A DNA stretch of 11,822 bases, from the NCBI GenBank assembly GCA_905480305.1, contig CAJQPV010000049.1:1-11822 (forward strand). The letters are read 5' to 3'. The notes beneath the pieces were generated by a model. The model was not told where the DNA came from. It searched no databases and saw only the letters and a list, made by a program, of their open reading frames with translations. Position numbers and translations under genes: made by a program. Below, piece after piece: positions 1 to 6,861 of this stretch; positions within the stretch are counted from its first letter, which is position 1; each line of letters starts with the position of its first letter. This DNA is from an uncultured Gammaproteobacteria bacterium (GTDB lineage: Bacteria > Pseudomonadota > Gammaproteobacteria > UBA9214).

Positions 1-944
1 TAGAGGTCCGCCACCAGGTCGGAATACTCGAACTCGTTACCGCTTTCTTCCGGTTCATCTTCAAAACCGACAGAAAAAGTCACGATATCGCTGTTACCGG
101 CCTCTGCCAGCAACGCCACCAGTAAACTCGAATCGAGGCCACCGGACAATAAAACCCCCACCGGCACATCGGCGATTAAACTACGCCTGTCGACCGCGTT
201 TTTTAATGCTTCATGAGTCGCCTCTATCCATTCCCACTCACTGCGGCGTTCACGACAGGGCGACGCATCCAGCTGCCAGTAACGTTGCAGCTCGCGTTTG
301 CCCTGTAACGAGAACGCCAGACTGTGCGCCGGACGCATTTTACGCAGACCGCGTAACAGGGTGCGCGGTGCCGGCACCACCGCATGCAGAGTCAGGTGGT
401 GGTGCAGCGCTACCGGGTCGATGCCATCGTCAACACCACCAGCAGCGATCAGCGCCTGACTGGTGGACGCAAAGCGCACACCCCTGGACGTGATGCTGTA
501 ATAAAGCGGCTTGACGCCAAATCGATCGCGCGCAAGGAACAATCGCTGCTTGCTGACATCCCAGACAGCAAAAGCAAACACGCCCTGCAGATATTTCGGA
601 CAATCGTCACCCCACTCGGCATAGGCCTTCAGGATAACTTCACTGTCACCACCTGAGAAAAACCGGTAACCCTTTGCCTGCAGCTGTTCCCTGAGTTGCG
701 GGTAATTATAGATGGTGCCATTGAATACCAGCACCAGGTCCAGCGCACTGTCGACCATCGGTTGCGCGGATCGCTCGGAGAGATCAATCACCGCAAGCCG
801 CCGGTGACCAAGGGCAACCGGACCGGAAAGATAGCGACCACCCGCATCCGGCCCACGCCTGGCCAGCTTGTCGATCATGCTTCTCAGCGCTGTTTCGTCA
901 GGCGCTTGCCCGTCAAAACGCAGCTCACCACAAATGCCGCACAT
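1..944 (-). CDS. asnO: N-acetylglutaminylglutamine amidotransferase, asparagine synthase family (partial, C-terminus beyond window)
   Basis: This is a glutamine-hydrolysing amidotransferase of the asparagine synthetase B type. Only the first 314 codons are present; the gene leaves the window at base 1. Translation from the ATG at 944-942 gives MCGICGELRFDG, with Cys2 as the class II glutaminase nucleophile, followed by RRGPDAGG (29-36), VFNGTIYNY (73-81) and GGDSE (98-102). The synthetase domain begins with the ATP-pyrophosphatase loop SGGLDSS at 267-273. The stretches TLHAVVPAPRTLL (185-197) and NEFEYSDLVADL (303-314) resemble AsnO, which amidates N-acetylglutaminylglutamine to the osmoprotectant NAGGN, more than ordinary AsnB; that assignment is from memory of the family. 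AsnO usually neighbours an ngs synthetase gene, which would lie beyond base 1. The start is supported by AAGGA just upstream, inside the stop region of the BON lipoprotein gene. The amidotransferase class is near certain and the NAGGN role likely. Confidence 0.87.
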   Translation of the reverse strand, partial: MCGICGELRFDGQAPDETALRSMIDKLARRGPDAGGRYLSGPVALGHRRLAVIDLSERSAQPMVDSALDLVLVFNGTIYNYPQLREQLQAKGYRFFSGGDSEVILKAYAEWGDDCPKYLQGVFAFAVWDVSKQRLFLARDRFGVKPLYYSITSRGVRFASTSQALIAAGGVDDGIDPVALHHHLTLHAVVPAPRTLLRGLRKMRPAHSLAFSLQGKRELQRYWQLDASPCRERRSEWEWIEATHEALKNAVDRRSLIADVPVGVLLSGGLDSSLLVALLAEAGNSDIVTFSVGFEDEPEESGNEFEYSDLVADL

Positions 945-948
945 ATCC

Positions 949-1371
949 TTAGCGATCTGTTTGCTGCGGTGCTACCGGCTCAGTGACCCCGGTTTTCGAT
1001 GGCGCCTTGCGGTAAACCACTCCCCGGGGTGACAGCGCCTGGTTCTTAATAACCAGGTTGGAAATCACCTTGGTGACACCCGGCGTATCCAGGGCAATAT
1101 TGATCGCGCGGGTGGCTTCTTGCTGGTGATCCGCATAACCATGCAGGGAGACAACCCCGCGATGGGTATCCACATCAATCCTTATGGTATGAATCAGCTC
1201 ATCCTTGTAGTATTCGGTATTAATCCTTGAGGTAATTTTGGCGTCATCTGTTATTTGCTGAAATGAACGCCGTTCATCGCCAGCCCCGACTCCCCCGCCG
1301 TGCAGGTCGGCACACCCCGCAAGGTAAAGGCAGGCAACAAATAACAGCAGGTTCACAAATTTTGTTCTCAT
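949..1371 (-). CDS. BON-domain (OsmY-like) lipoprotein
   Basis: This 140-aa protein is predicted to be an outer-membrane or periplasm-facing lipoprotein with one BON domain. It begins with a lipoprotein signal peptide: basic MRTK, a hydrophobic stretch at 5-18, and the lipobox LAGC with the lipidated Cys at 20. Ala21 follows, so there is no Asp retention signal. Residues 41-110 form a BON domain: ITDDAKITSRI, then RIDVDTHRGVVSLHGYA, then ALDTPGVTKVISNLVIKN. BON domains occur in OsmY, DolP (YraP) and related envelope stress proteins and are thought to bind phospholipid surfaces. The C-terminal 30 residues are Pro/Thr-rich and look unstructured. AAGGA lies about 10 bases before the start. The stop lies 4 bases before the asnO start, so the two are probably one operon; with asnO making an osmolyte, an osmotic or envelope stress role is a reasonable inference. 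Confidence 0.9.
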   Translation of the reverse strand: MRTKFVNLLLFVACLYLAGCADLHGGGVGAGDERRSFQQITDDAKITSRINTEYYKDELIHTIRIDVDTHRGVVSLHGYADHQQEATRAINIALDTPGVTKVISNLVIKNQALSPRGVVYRKAPSKTGVTEPVAPQQTDR

Positions 1372-1467
1372 GGAAAAACAATCCTTCTTTATCTGTTTGT
1401 GCGTTCAATTCAATAAACGTTTTTGCAGCGAGACACTACGGCATCGATTGAAACCGACAGGCCGGTA

Positions 1468-3009
1468 TCAGTCATCAGACGGCCCCCAGCCACCACCACC
1501 GGGGGTAGCAACAGTTATTTGCTCGCCCTCGCGGACCTTCAGTGTAATTTTCCCCGGCAACAACTTGCCATTGTACCTGTTTTCACCGGCTGTTCCGCCA
1601 CCACCCCCCTGCAGACCCCAGGGTTGGTGGCGACGACGCTCCGTCAGCAAGGTCACTACCGCAGGGGCATGAAACTCAAACTCACGCAGCAGGCCGTCGC
1701 CGCCCCGGTGCTTGCCAGGACCACCGGAACCACTACGCAACTGGTAACGGTTCACCCGTAATGGAAAATCCATCTCCAGCACTTCGATCGGCGTATTCAG
1801 CGTATTGGTCATGTGTGACTGGGTAGCATTGAGACCGGGCCGGTGGCTGCCCGCTCCCATACCGCCGCCCATGGTTTCATAATAATCCCAGCAAAGTCCC
1901 CCGGTGCGCGCGCCCATCGCCAGGTTATTCATAGTGCCCTGGCTGGCAGCAGGAACCCGGTCCGGCAGCGCCTGTGCCAGCGCGCCCATAACAACATCCA
2001 CTATACGACTGCTGGTCTCGACGTTACCGGCCGCCACCGCTGCCGGCCGCCGGGCATTCACCAGACAACCCTCTGGCGCTGTCAGATGTATACCCTGAAA
2101 GCTGCCGGCACAGGCGGGCGTATGTGACGGCATCAAACAACGGAATACATAAAACACCCCGGCAGCTGTCACCGACAGGGGGCAATTGATATTGCCTGCA
2201 ACCTGCGCGCTGGTACCGGTGAAATCGACGGCGACCTTGCCGCTGCTCACGTCCAGGGTCACCGCCAGCGTAATATCCTCGGTACCCAGACCATCGTCAT
2301 CCATCACGTCCTGAAAGCAATAACGCCCCTCCGGTAGAACTGCCAGTGCCTCTTCTGCCAGTCTGGCTCCATAACGGTTGACCGCTGCAAGTCCGGCCTT
2401 GAACGCATCCAGCCCGCTGCTACATGCCAGCTCTGCCAGGCGTTGTTCACCAGTACGGTTTGCGCTCAACTGCGCCGCCAGGTCACCTTGCATTTGTACG
2501 GGACTGGCAATCGCTGCCACGATACGCTGCATTACTGCCTCAACCACATGTCCTGCACGCAGCAGATGCGTCGGTGGAATGACGAGGCCCTCCTCTTCAA
2601 GAGAACGTGAAATCGGCATGGAACCCGGGGTGTCGGCGCCTATATCGGCGTGATGCGCGCGATTTACCACAAAACCCACCAGTACCTCAGCCGCGTACAC
2701 CGGTGAAATCAGCGTGATATCCGGCAAATGTGTGCCGCCCAGAAACGGATCGTTGACGATGACGACATCACCCGGTCCCCAGTTCGTGCCAGCAACCAGA
2801 TCCTGCATGGCGAACGCCATACTCCCCAGATGCACCGGGATATGGGCCGCCTGGGCACATAACTCGCCATCCGGACCAAACACCGCGCAGGAAAAATCCA
2901 GCCGATCCTTGATATTGGTCGAAAAAGCGGCACGCTGCAGTACCGCACCCATTTCTACGCACACGGCTGTCAGCCGACTCGAAAACAGGCTGAGTTCAAT
3001 CGTGTTCAT
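1468..3009 (-). CDS. hyuB: Hydantoinase B / oxoprolinase family protein (HyuB-like)
   Basis: This 513-aa protein belongs to the HyuB family, the B subunit of ATP-dependent N-methylhydantoinase, acetone carboxylase-like and 5-oxoprolinase enzymes that open cyclic amides. Conserved blocks, numbered from the chosen ATG, are HIPVHLGSM (56-64), [12 protein letters not shown] (86-97), [14 protein letters not shown] (118-131) and the glycine-rich C-terminal TPGGGGWG typical of the family. The length is normal for a stand-alone B subunit. A GTG at 3018 would add three residues. I prefer the ATG at 3009-3007 because AGGTG sits six bases before it and the GTG is itself part of that ribosome site. The usual partner HyuA (ATP-binding A subunit) is absent on both sides: the gene downstream is a BON lipoprotein and the one upstream is divergent. 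The substrate cannot be told from sequence; hydantoins and 5-oxoproline are family possibilities. A 96-base gap separates it from the lipoprotein gene; no clear terminator was seen there. Confidence 0.92.
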   Translation of the reverse strand: MNTIELSLFSSRLTAVCVEMGAVLQRAAFSTNIKDRLDFSCAVFGPDGELCAQAAHIPVHLGSMAFAMQDLVAGTNWGPGDVVIVNDPFLGGTHLPDITLISPVYAAEVLVGFVVNRAHHADIGADTPGSMPISRSLEEEGLVIPPTHLLRAGHVVEAVMQRIVAAIASPVQMQGDLAAQLSANRTGEQRLAELACSSGLDAFKAGLAAVNRYGARLAEEALAVLPEGRYCFQDVMDDDGLGTEDITLAVTLDVSSGKVAVDFTGTSAQVAGNINCPLSVTAAGVFYVFRCLMPSHTPACAGSFQGIHLTAPEGCLVNARRPAAVAAGNVETSSRIVDVVMGALAQALPDRVPAASQGTMNNLAMGARTGGLCWDYYETMGGGMGAGSHRPGLNATQSHMTNTLNTPIEVLEMDFPLRVNRYQLRSGSGGPGKHRGGDGLLREFEFHAPAVVTLLTERRRHQPWGLQGGGGGTAGENRYNGKLLPGKITLKVREGEQITVATPGGGGWGPSDD

Positions 3010-3018
3010 GTCGTACAC

Positions 3019-3209
3019 CTGCCCGTACCCTCAACCATAAAATATTAACATGCAATTGATTAATATGATTATTTATACATTCCATTAGAACATACCGGTA
3101 TTGCAAAGCGGCAACTGCTGCCGTATCCTCCCGTTCCCTAGTATTTTAGTCACCTATTCAAAACAAAACCGCTACCAACACTACGCAGCGGATTCAAGGA
3201 GCAAAACGC
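3019..3209. promoter_or_regulatory. Divergent intergenic region between hyuB and the PuuD-like gene
   Basis: This 191-bp region is AT-rich in its left half (about 3030-3090) and must hold the start signals of both flanking genes. For the rightward gene, TTGCAA (3101-3106), a 17-base gap and TATCCT (3124-3129) match sigma-70 boxes at four of six positions each. For the leftward gene a TATAAAT is present on the minus strand at 3077-3071, with no good -35 box. A 10-bp perfect palindrome, ATACCGGTAT, lies at 3092-3101 between the two and could be an operator, although such palindromes also arise by chance. AAGGAG at about 3197-3202 is the ribosome site of the rightward gene. The boxes were picked by eye. 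Confidence 0.4.
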
Positions 3210-3794
3210 ATGAACCCACTAAATTCCATCCTGGGCACCATCATCTCAGGATTTGTTCTATCTATCATCATTGTCCTCGGACTGGGTACTACCGGCCTGA
3301 ATGGCTGGGAACTGCTGGTCTGGGCACACGTACTGGTTGGTATCGTCTGGATCGGCCTGCTGTACTACTTCAACTTTGTACAGGTTCCTGCAGTCGGACA
3401 GGCACTCGGTGACGAAGGCGGACCTGGCCCCGCCGCCATCAACAAGTATGTCGCTCCCCGCGCCCTGCTGTGGTTCCGCTGGTCTGCGCTGCTGACCTGG
3501 CTCACCGGTGCAGCAACACTGGAAATCATGGGTATCGGTATCGGCAAGGCATTTATGCTCGCAGAAGGTGCTGCAGTTATCGGTATCGGCGCCTGGCTCG
3601 GCACCATCATGCTGTTCAATGTCTGGGTACTGATCTGGCCGAACCAGAAAAAGATACTCGGTATTGTTGACGCCACGGCTGACCAGATTGCCGGCGCCAA
3701 AAAGGTTGCATTAATGGCCTCACGTACCAACACACTGCTGTCGATTCCGATGCTGATGTGCATGACCGCACATGGGCATGGCCTGCCGTTCTGA
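3210..3794 (+). CDS. Short PuuD-like (urate hydroxylase N-terminal type) integral membrane protein
   Basis: This 194-aa protein is almost wholly hydrophobic, with about five membrane helices: roughly 8-28, 35-57, 86-107, 114-142 and 172-188. The block WAHVLVGIVWIGLLYYFNFVQ spans residues 38-58 and resembles the membrane domain of PuuD-type urate hydroxylases, including His40. A second His pair (188, 190) lies at the C-terminus in MTAHGHG. PuuD proteins carry further helices and a C-terminal cytochrome c with a CxxCH haem motif; none is present here. Similar short proteins occur in marine bacteria and I recall some carrying the misleading label 'NusG antitermination protein'. The conserved histidines suggest haem or metal binding, but the function is unknown and urate oxidation is not established. 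The start is firm: AAGGAG lies eight bases upstream. The gene is monocistronic, closed by the terminator at 3863-3895. Confidence 0.8.
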   Translation: MNPLNSILGTIISGFVLSIIIVLGLGTTGLNGWELLVWAHVLVGIVWIGLLYYFNFVQVPAVGQALGDEGGPGPAAINKYVAPRALLWFRWSALLTWLTGAATLEIMGIGIGKAFMLAEGAAVIGIGAWLGTIMLFNVWVLIWPNQKKILGIVDATADQIAGAKKVALMASRTNTLLSIPMLMCMTAHGHGLPF

Positions 3795-3862
3795 CAGGCA
3801 AGTGCATTAATACGGAGAAATAACAGGCAGATATAAAGTCTGAAACAGCTCTGGCAGAAACT

Positions 3863-3895
3863 GCAAACCCGGCCACTGGCCGGGTTTGCGCTTTT
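3863..3895 (+). terminator. Rho-independent terminator after the PuuD-like gene
   Basis: There is a perfect 12-bp stem, GCAAACCCGGCC (3863-3874), with a 3-base loop ACT and the complementary arm at 3878-3889. GC and then TTTT follow (3892-3895). The stem is GC-rich at the loop end and long for an intrinsic terminator. It separates the PuuD-like gene from the argD run. The T tract is short but the hairpin is very strong. Because the stem is symmetrical it could also stop minus-strand transcription. Confidence 0.85.
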
Positions 3896-3913
3896 CAGTC
3901 AATCGGCTATAAA
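3885..3913 (+). promoter_or_regulatory. Candidate sigma-70 promoter for argD
   Basis: TTTGCG (3885-3890) or TTGCGC (3886-3891) is followed, after 17 or 16 bases, by TATAAA (3908-3913, within TATAAAAT). This is the only reasonable -10 box between the terminator and argD. The -35 box overlaps the descending arm of the terminator. Transcription would begin near 3920, giving a leader of about 58 bases that contains the hairpin at 3932-3952. No convincing ArgR operator was seen. The call is by eye. Confidence 0.4.
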
Positions 3914-3931
3914 ATCAGGATCAATAATGCT

Positions 3932-3956
3932 GGCAGTCTGACACAGGCTGCCTTTT
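3932..3956 (+). terminator. Terminator-like hairpin in the argD leader
   Basis: GGCAGTCTG (3932-3940) pairs with CAGGCTGCC (3944-3952) across a 3-base loop ACA, as a 9-bp stem with a single G-U pair. TTTTCTATTTT follows immediately, with TTTT at 3953-3956. By form this is an intrinsic terminator, yet it lies only 21 bases before the argD start and downstream of the best promoter candidate. It may be a second terminator backing up the one at 3863-3895 (if the argD promoter lies elsewhere), or an attenuator acting on argD-argF. The hairpin itself is clear; its role is inferred. Confidence 0.5.
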
Positions 3957-3977
3957 CTATTTTGGGCAAGGTAAAAA

Positions 3978-5150
3978 ATGGCAGAGCATCTTATGTTGAC
4001 CTATAACCGTCTACCGGTGCAGTTTGAACGCGGTGAAGGCGTGTGGTTATGGGACAACGAGAACAAACAGTATCTGGACGCTCTCAGCGGCATCGCCGTC
4101 TGCGGGCTCGGTCACGCCCACCCGCTTGTCGCCCGTGCTATTGCAGATCAGGCCGGGCAACTGGTGCACACATCCAATCTCTATGGCATTGCCTTGCAGG
4201 AACAACTGGCTGAGAAACTGTGCAAGCTGTCAGGCATGGACCGGGTATTCTTTTCCAACTCCGGTGCCGAATCGAATGAAGCCGCCATTAAAATTGCGCG
4301 GCTGTTCGGCCACAGCAAGAACATCGACAACCCCGCCATTATCGTCATGGAAAACAGTTTCCACGGACGCACAATGGCAACACTCACCGCGACCGGTAAC
4401 CGCAAGGTTCAGGCCGGCTTTGAACCGCTGCTACAGGGTTTCATTCGCGTGCCCTACAACGACCTCGATGCCATCAGGACAGTCGCCGCCAACAGCCAGT
4501 CAGTTGCTGCCATTCTGCTGGAACCGATACAGGGCGAAGGCGGCATCAACGTTCCGGACGCGGCCTATCTGGACGGGATACGCGCCATCTGTGATGACAA
4601 TGACTGGCTGATGATGCTGGATGAAATCCAGACCGGCATGGGTCGCACCGGCAAATGGTTTGCCTACCAGCACAGTCAGTCCAGTCCGGATGTCGTTACC
4701 ATCGCCAAGGCACTCGGCAATGGTGTCCCCGTGGGTGCCTGCCTCGCTCGCGGCAAGGCCGCTGATATGATGCAGCCGGGCAGTCATGGCACCACCTTCG
4801 GCGGCAACCCGCTGGCCTGTCGCGCCGCTATAGCCGTGGTAGAGTCACTTGAGCAGCAACAGTGCGTCGCCAATGCCGGGAAACTTGGCGCTTACATGCT
4901 CACCGGCTTCGCAACGGCACTTGCAGATAGCGAGGGTGTTCGAGACATTCGCGGCAAGGGCCTTATGATTGGTATCGAGCTCGACCGGCCCTGTGCCGAA
5001 CTGGTACAAAAGGCACTCATGCAGGGCCTGCTGATTAACGTCACGGCAGAACGGGTAATTCGACTACTCCCCCCCCTGATACTGACAGAAAAACAGGCCG
5101 ATATGATTGTCGAACAGGTCAGCAACTTAATACGGGAATTCCTGGTTTAA
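3978..5150 (+). CDS. argD: Acetylornithine aminotransferase
   Basis: This 390-aa enzyme is a class III, pyridoxal-phosphate aminotransferase that makes N2-acetylornithine from N-acetylglutamate semialdehyde and glutamate in cytosolic arginine synthesis. Many ArgD enzymes also serve lysine synthesis as the succinyldiaminopimelate aminotransferase. Hallmarks are NSGAESNEAAIK (94-105), which holds the phosphate-binding region, LEPIQGEGG (181-189), LDEIQTGMGRTG (214-225) with the cofactor-contacting Asp215, and the Schiff-base Lys244 in TIAKALGNGVP. GTTFGGNPLA follows at 271-280. The length is typical and the gene looks intact. AAGG before the ATG supports the start. argF follows after 7 bases, so the two are almost certainly co-transcribed. 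A run of eight C bases (5069-5076) lies near the 3' end and is in frame here. Confidence 0.97.
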   Translation: MAEHLMLTYNRLPVQFERGEGVWLWDNENKQYLDALSGIAVCGLGHAHPLVARAIADQAGQLVHTSNLYGIALQEQLAEKLCKLSGMDRVFFSNSGAESNEAAIKIARLFGHSKNIDNPAIIVMENSFHGRTMATLTATGNRKVQAGFEPLLQGFIRVPYNDLDAIRTVAANSQSVAAILLEPIQGEGGINVPDAAYLDGIRAICDDNDWLMMLDEIQTGMGRTGKWFAYQHSQSSPDVVTIAKALGNGVPVGACLARGKAADMMQPGSHGTTFGGNPLACRAAIAVVESLEQQQCVANAGKLGAYMLTGFATALADSEGVRDIRGKGLMIGIELDRPCAELVQKALMQGLLINVTAERVIRLLPPLILTEKQADMIVEQVSNLIREFLV

Positions 5151-5157
5151 GTAAATC

Positions 5158-6060
5158 ATGACGCAAAAAAACTTTTTAACACTGCTTGATTTTTCCCCGG
5201 ACACGCTACGTGGCCTGATTACACGCGGCATCGAGCTGAAGGCGTTGCGCAAGGCCGGTACGCTGCACGAGTCCCTGAAGAACAGGATTCTCGCCATGGT
5301 GTTCGAGAAATCATCTACCCGCACCCGCATGTCCTTCGAGGCCGGCATGGCACAACTCGGCGGCACGGCTATTTTCCTGTCGCCGCGTGACACCCAACTG
5401 GGTCGTGGTGAACCGATTGAAGACTCGGCACGCGTTCTGTCGCGCATGGCAGATGTCATCATGATCAGAACCTTCGAACACGAGAAAATCGAACGCTTCG
5501 CCGCCTGCTCCGAAGTACCAATCATTAATGCCCTCACCGATCTGTACCACCCTTGCCAGTTGCTGGCTGACATGCAGACCTGGTTTGAACACCGTGGTGA
5601 GATACAGGGAAAAACGGTTGCATGGATAGGCGACGGCAACAACATGTGCCATTCCTATATCAATGCCGCGCGTCAATACGGGTTCACCCTCAACATCGCC
5701 TGCCCCGAAGGTTACGACCCCGACAGCTCCATTCTGCAGGCCGCCGGGGAAAGCGCAGTGATCGTACGCGAGCCGGCGGAAGCAGCAGACAATGCCGACC
5801 TGGTGGTCACGGACGTCTGGGCCAGCATGGGACAGGAAGAAGAACAGGCCTTGCGGGAAAAGGCCTTTGCCCGCTACCAGGTTGACACGCACATCATGCA
5901 AGCGGCAGCAGACGATGCGCTGTTTATGCATTGCCTGCCCGCACACCGTGGCGAAGAGGTCGCCGCTGCTGTCATAGACGGGCAACAAAGTGTCGTCTGG
6001 GATGAAGCAGAGAATCGCCTGCACGCCCAGAAAGCCCTGCTTGAGTATCTGCTGCAGTAA
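5158..6060 (+). CDS. argF: Ornithine carbamoyltransferase, anabolic type
   Basis: This 300-aa cytosolic enzyme joins carbamoyl phosphate to ornithine to give citrulline, the step before argininosuccinate in arginine synthesis. The carbamoyl-phosphate loop STRTR is at 53-57, the HPCQ motif at 131-134, the ornithine-loop sequence DVWASMGQE at 219-227, and the catalytic HCLPAHRG at 258-265. Trp, Ser and Met in the ornithine loop and Cys259 are as expected for the ornithine rather than aspartate enzyme. The length is typical of the short ArgF form found in Pseudomonas-like bacteria. Only 7 bases separate it from argD and no good Shine-Dalgarno is visible, so coupled translation from argD is likely. 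The following egtC starts after 21 bases with no terminator between. Confidence 0.97.
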   Translation: MTQKNFLTLLDFSPDTLRGLITRGIELKALRKAGTLHESLKNRILAMVFEKSSTRTRMSFEAGMAQLGGTAIFLSPRDTQLGRGEPIEDSARVLSRMADVIMIRTFEHEKIERFAACSEVPIINALTDLYHPCQLLADMQTWFEHRGEIQGKTVAWIGDGNNMCHSYINAARQYGFTLNIACPEGYDPDSSILQAAGESAVIVREPAEAADNADLVVTDVWASMGQEEEQALREKAFARYQVDTHIMQAAADDALFMHCLPAHRGEEVAAAVIDGQQSVVWDEAENRLHAQKALLEYLLQ

Positions 6061-6081
6061 CCCGCATAGCACACCGGACAT

Positions 6082-6861
6082 ATGTGCAGACTCGCCGCCT
6101 ACCTTGGACCTGCCATCCCGCTGCAACAGTTTCTGCTGGAGCCGCCACACAGCATTTACCGGCAAGCATGGGAACCCCGCGAACTCAAGTATGCAAAACT
6201 GAACGCAGATGGCTTCGGTTTTGGCTGGTATGGCCCGGACAACACCCCCAGCGCCTATACCAGCGCACTGCCTATCTGGTCTGACAGCAACCTGCCCGGG
6301 CTTGCGCGCACCCTGACAGCACCACTCTGGCTTGCAGAGGTGCGTAGCGCCACGCTCGGCAACCCGGTACACCAGTTCAACACCGCTCCTTTCTATGACG
6401 CACAGCATCTGTTCACACATAACGGCTTCATCAGGGACTTCCACCAGTGTGTGCAGCCTGAAATCAGTGCCCGGCTGTCACCCGGCATTGCTGCCGGCAT
6501 ACGCGGCAACACCGATTCCGAATATCTGTTTGCCTGCCTGCGACAATTGTTGCTGGATGATCCCTCTGCAGAACTCCCGACAATACTCCGGCAATTATTT
6601 GCCCTGTTGGCTGACCTGATAAGCACGCAAACAGCCTTGCTGAACATTATTATTACCGATGGCAGCAGACTGTATGCCGTACGTCACGGCATCAACCACG
6701 AATCTCCGTCGCTGTACTACACTACTGACGACGAGCTGTTTCCTGCCGGGCAGTTGATTGCTTCCGAACGCCTCACCGGGGACGATTTCTGGCAACCGGT
6801 ACCTGAACACCACCTGTTAATAATCAGCCCGGAAAACCCGCCCGAGTTACTGGCACTGTGA
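6082..6861 (+). CDS. egtC: Ergothioneine biosynthesis protein EgtC-like class II glutamine amidohydrolase
   Basis: This 259-aa protein is an N-terminal-nucleophile hydrolase. In mycobacteria EgtC removes glutamate from gamma-glutamyl hercynylcysteine sulfoxide in ergothioneine synthesis. Cys2 in MCRLAAYLG would become the nucleophile after Met removal. Family blocks are NADGFGFGWY (41-50), PIWSDSNL (64-71), LAEVRSATLGNPVH (84-97), the HNGF loop (113-116) and NTDSE (143-147). These fit EgtC better than the related YafJ-type proteins. The ribosome site is weak. The TGA stop overlaps the GTG start of the EgtB-like gene in GTGA, so both are probably made together. Presence of EgtC implies that the partner enzyme uses gamma-glutamylcysteine rather than free cysteine (inference). 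The substrate here is not proven. Confidence 0.85.
   Translation: MCRLAAYLGPAIPLQQFLLEPPHSIYRQAWEPRELKYAKLNADGFGFGWYGPDNTPSAYTSALPIWSDSNLPGLARTLTAPLWLAEVRSATLGNPVHQFNTAPFYDAQHLFTHNGFIRDFHQCVQPEISARLSPGIAAGIRGNTDSEYLFACLRQLLLDDPSAELPTILRQLFALLADLISTQTALLNIIITDGSRLYAVRHGINHESPSLYYTTDDELFPAGQLIASERLTGDDFWQPVPEHHLLIISPENPPELLAL

Noticed and set aside
384..986. Plus-strand frames across the left edge
   Set aside because: They are antisense to the asnO gene, whose translation is continuous with all expected motifs from 944 to the window edge.
1386..1413. Minus-strand TTGAAT/TAAAGA pair as a promoter for the BON lipoprotein
   Set aside because: The -10 box would touch the AAGGA ribosome site, so the transcript would begin inside or after that site. 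The geometry does not work.
1484..1620. Glycine-codon-rich, repeat-like sequence at the hyuB 3' end
   Set aside because: The GGGGG and TPGGGGWG stretches are normal features of the HyuB C-terminus, not a nucleotide repeat element.
5311..6444. 377-codon open frame on the minus strand
   Set aside because: It lies antisense to argF and egtC, both clearly recognised. Its translation shows no family motifs and is low-quality Cys/Val/Gly-rich sequence typical of an antisense shadow.
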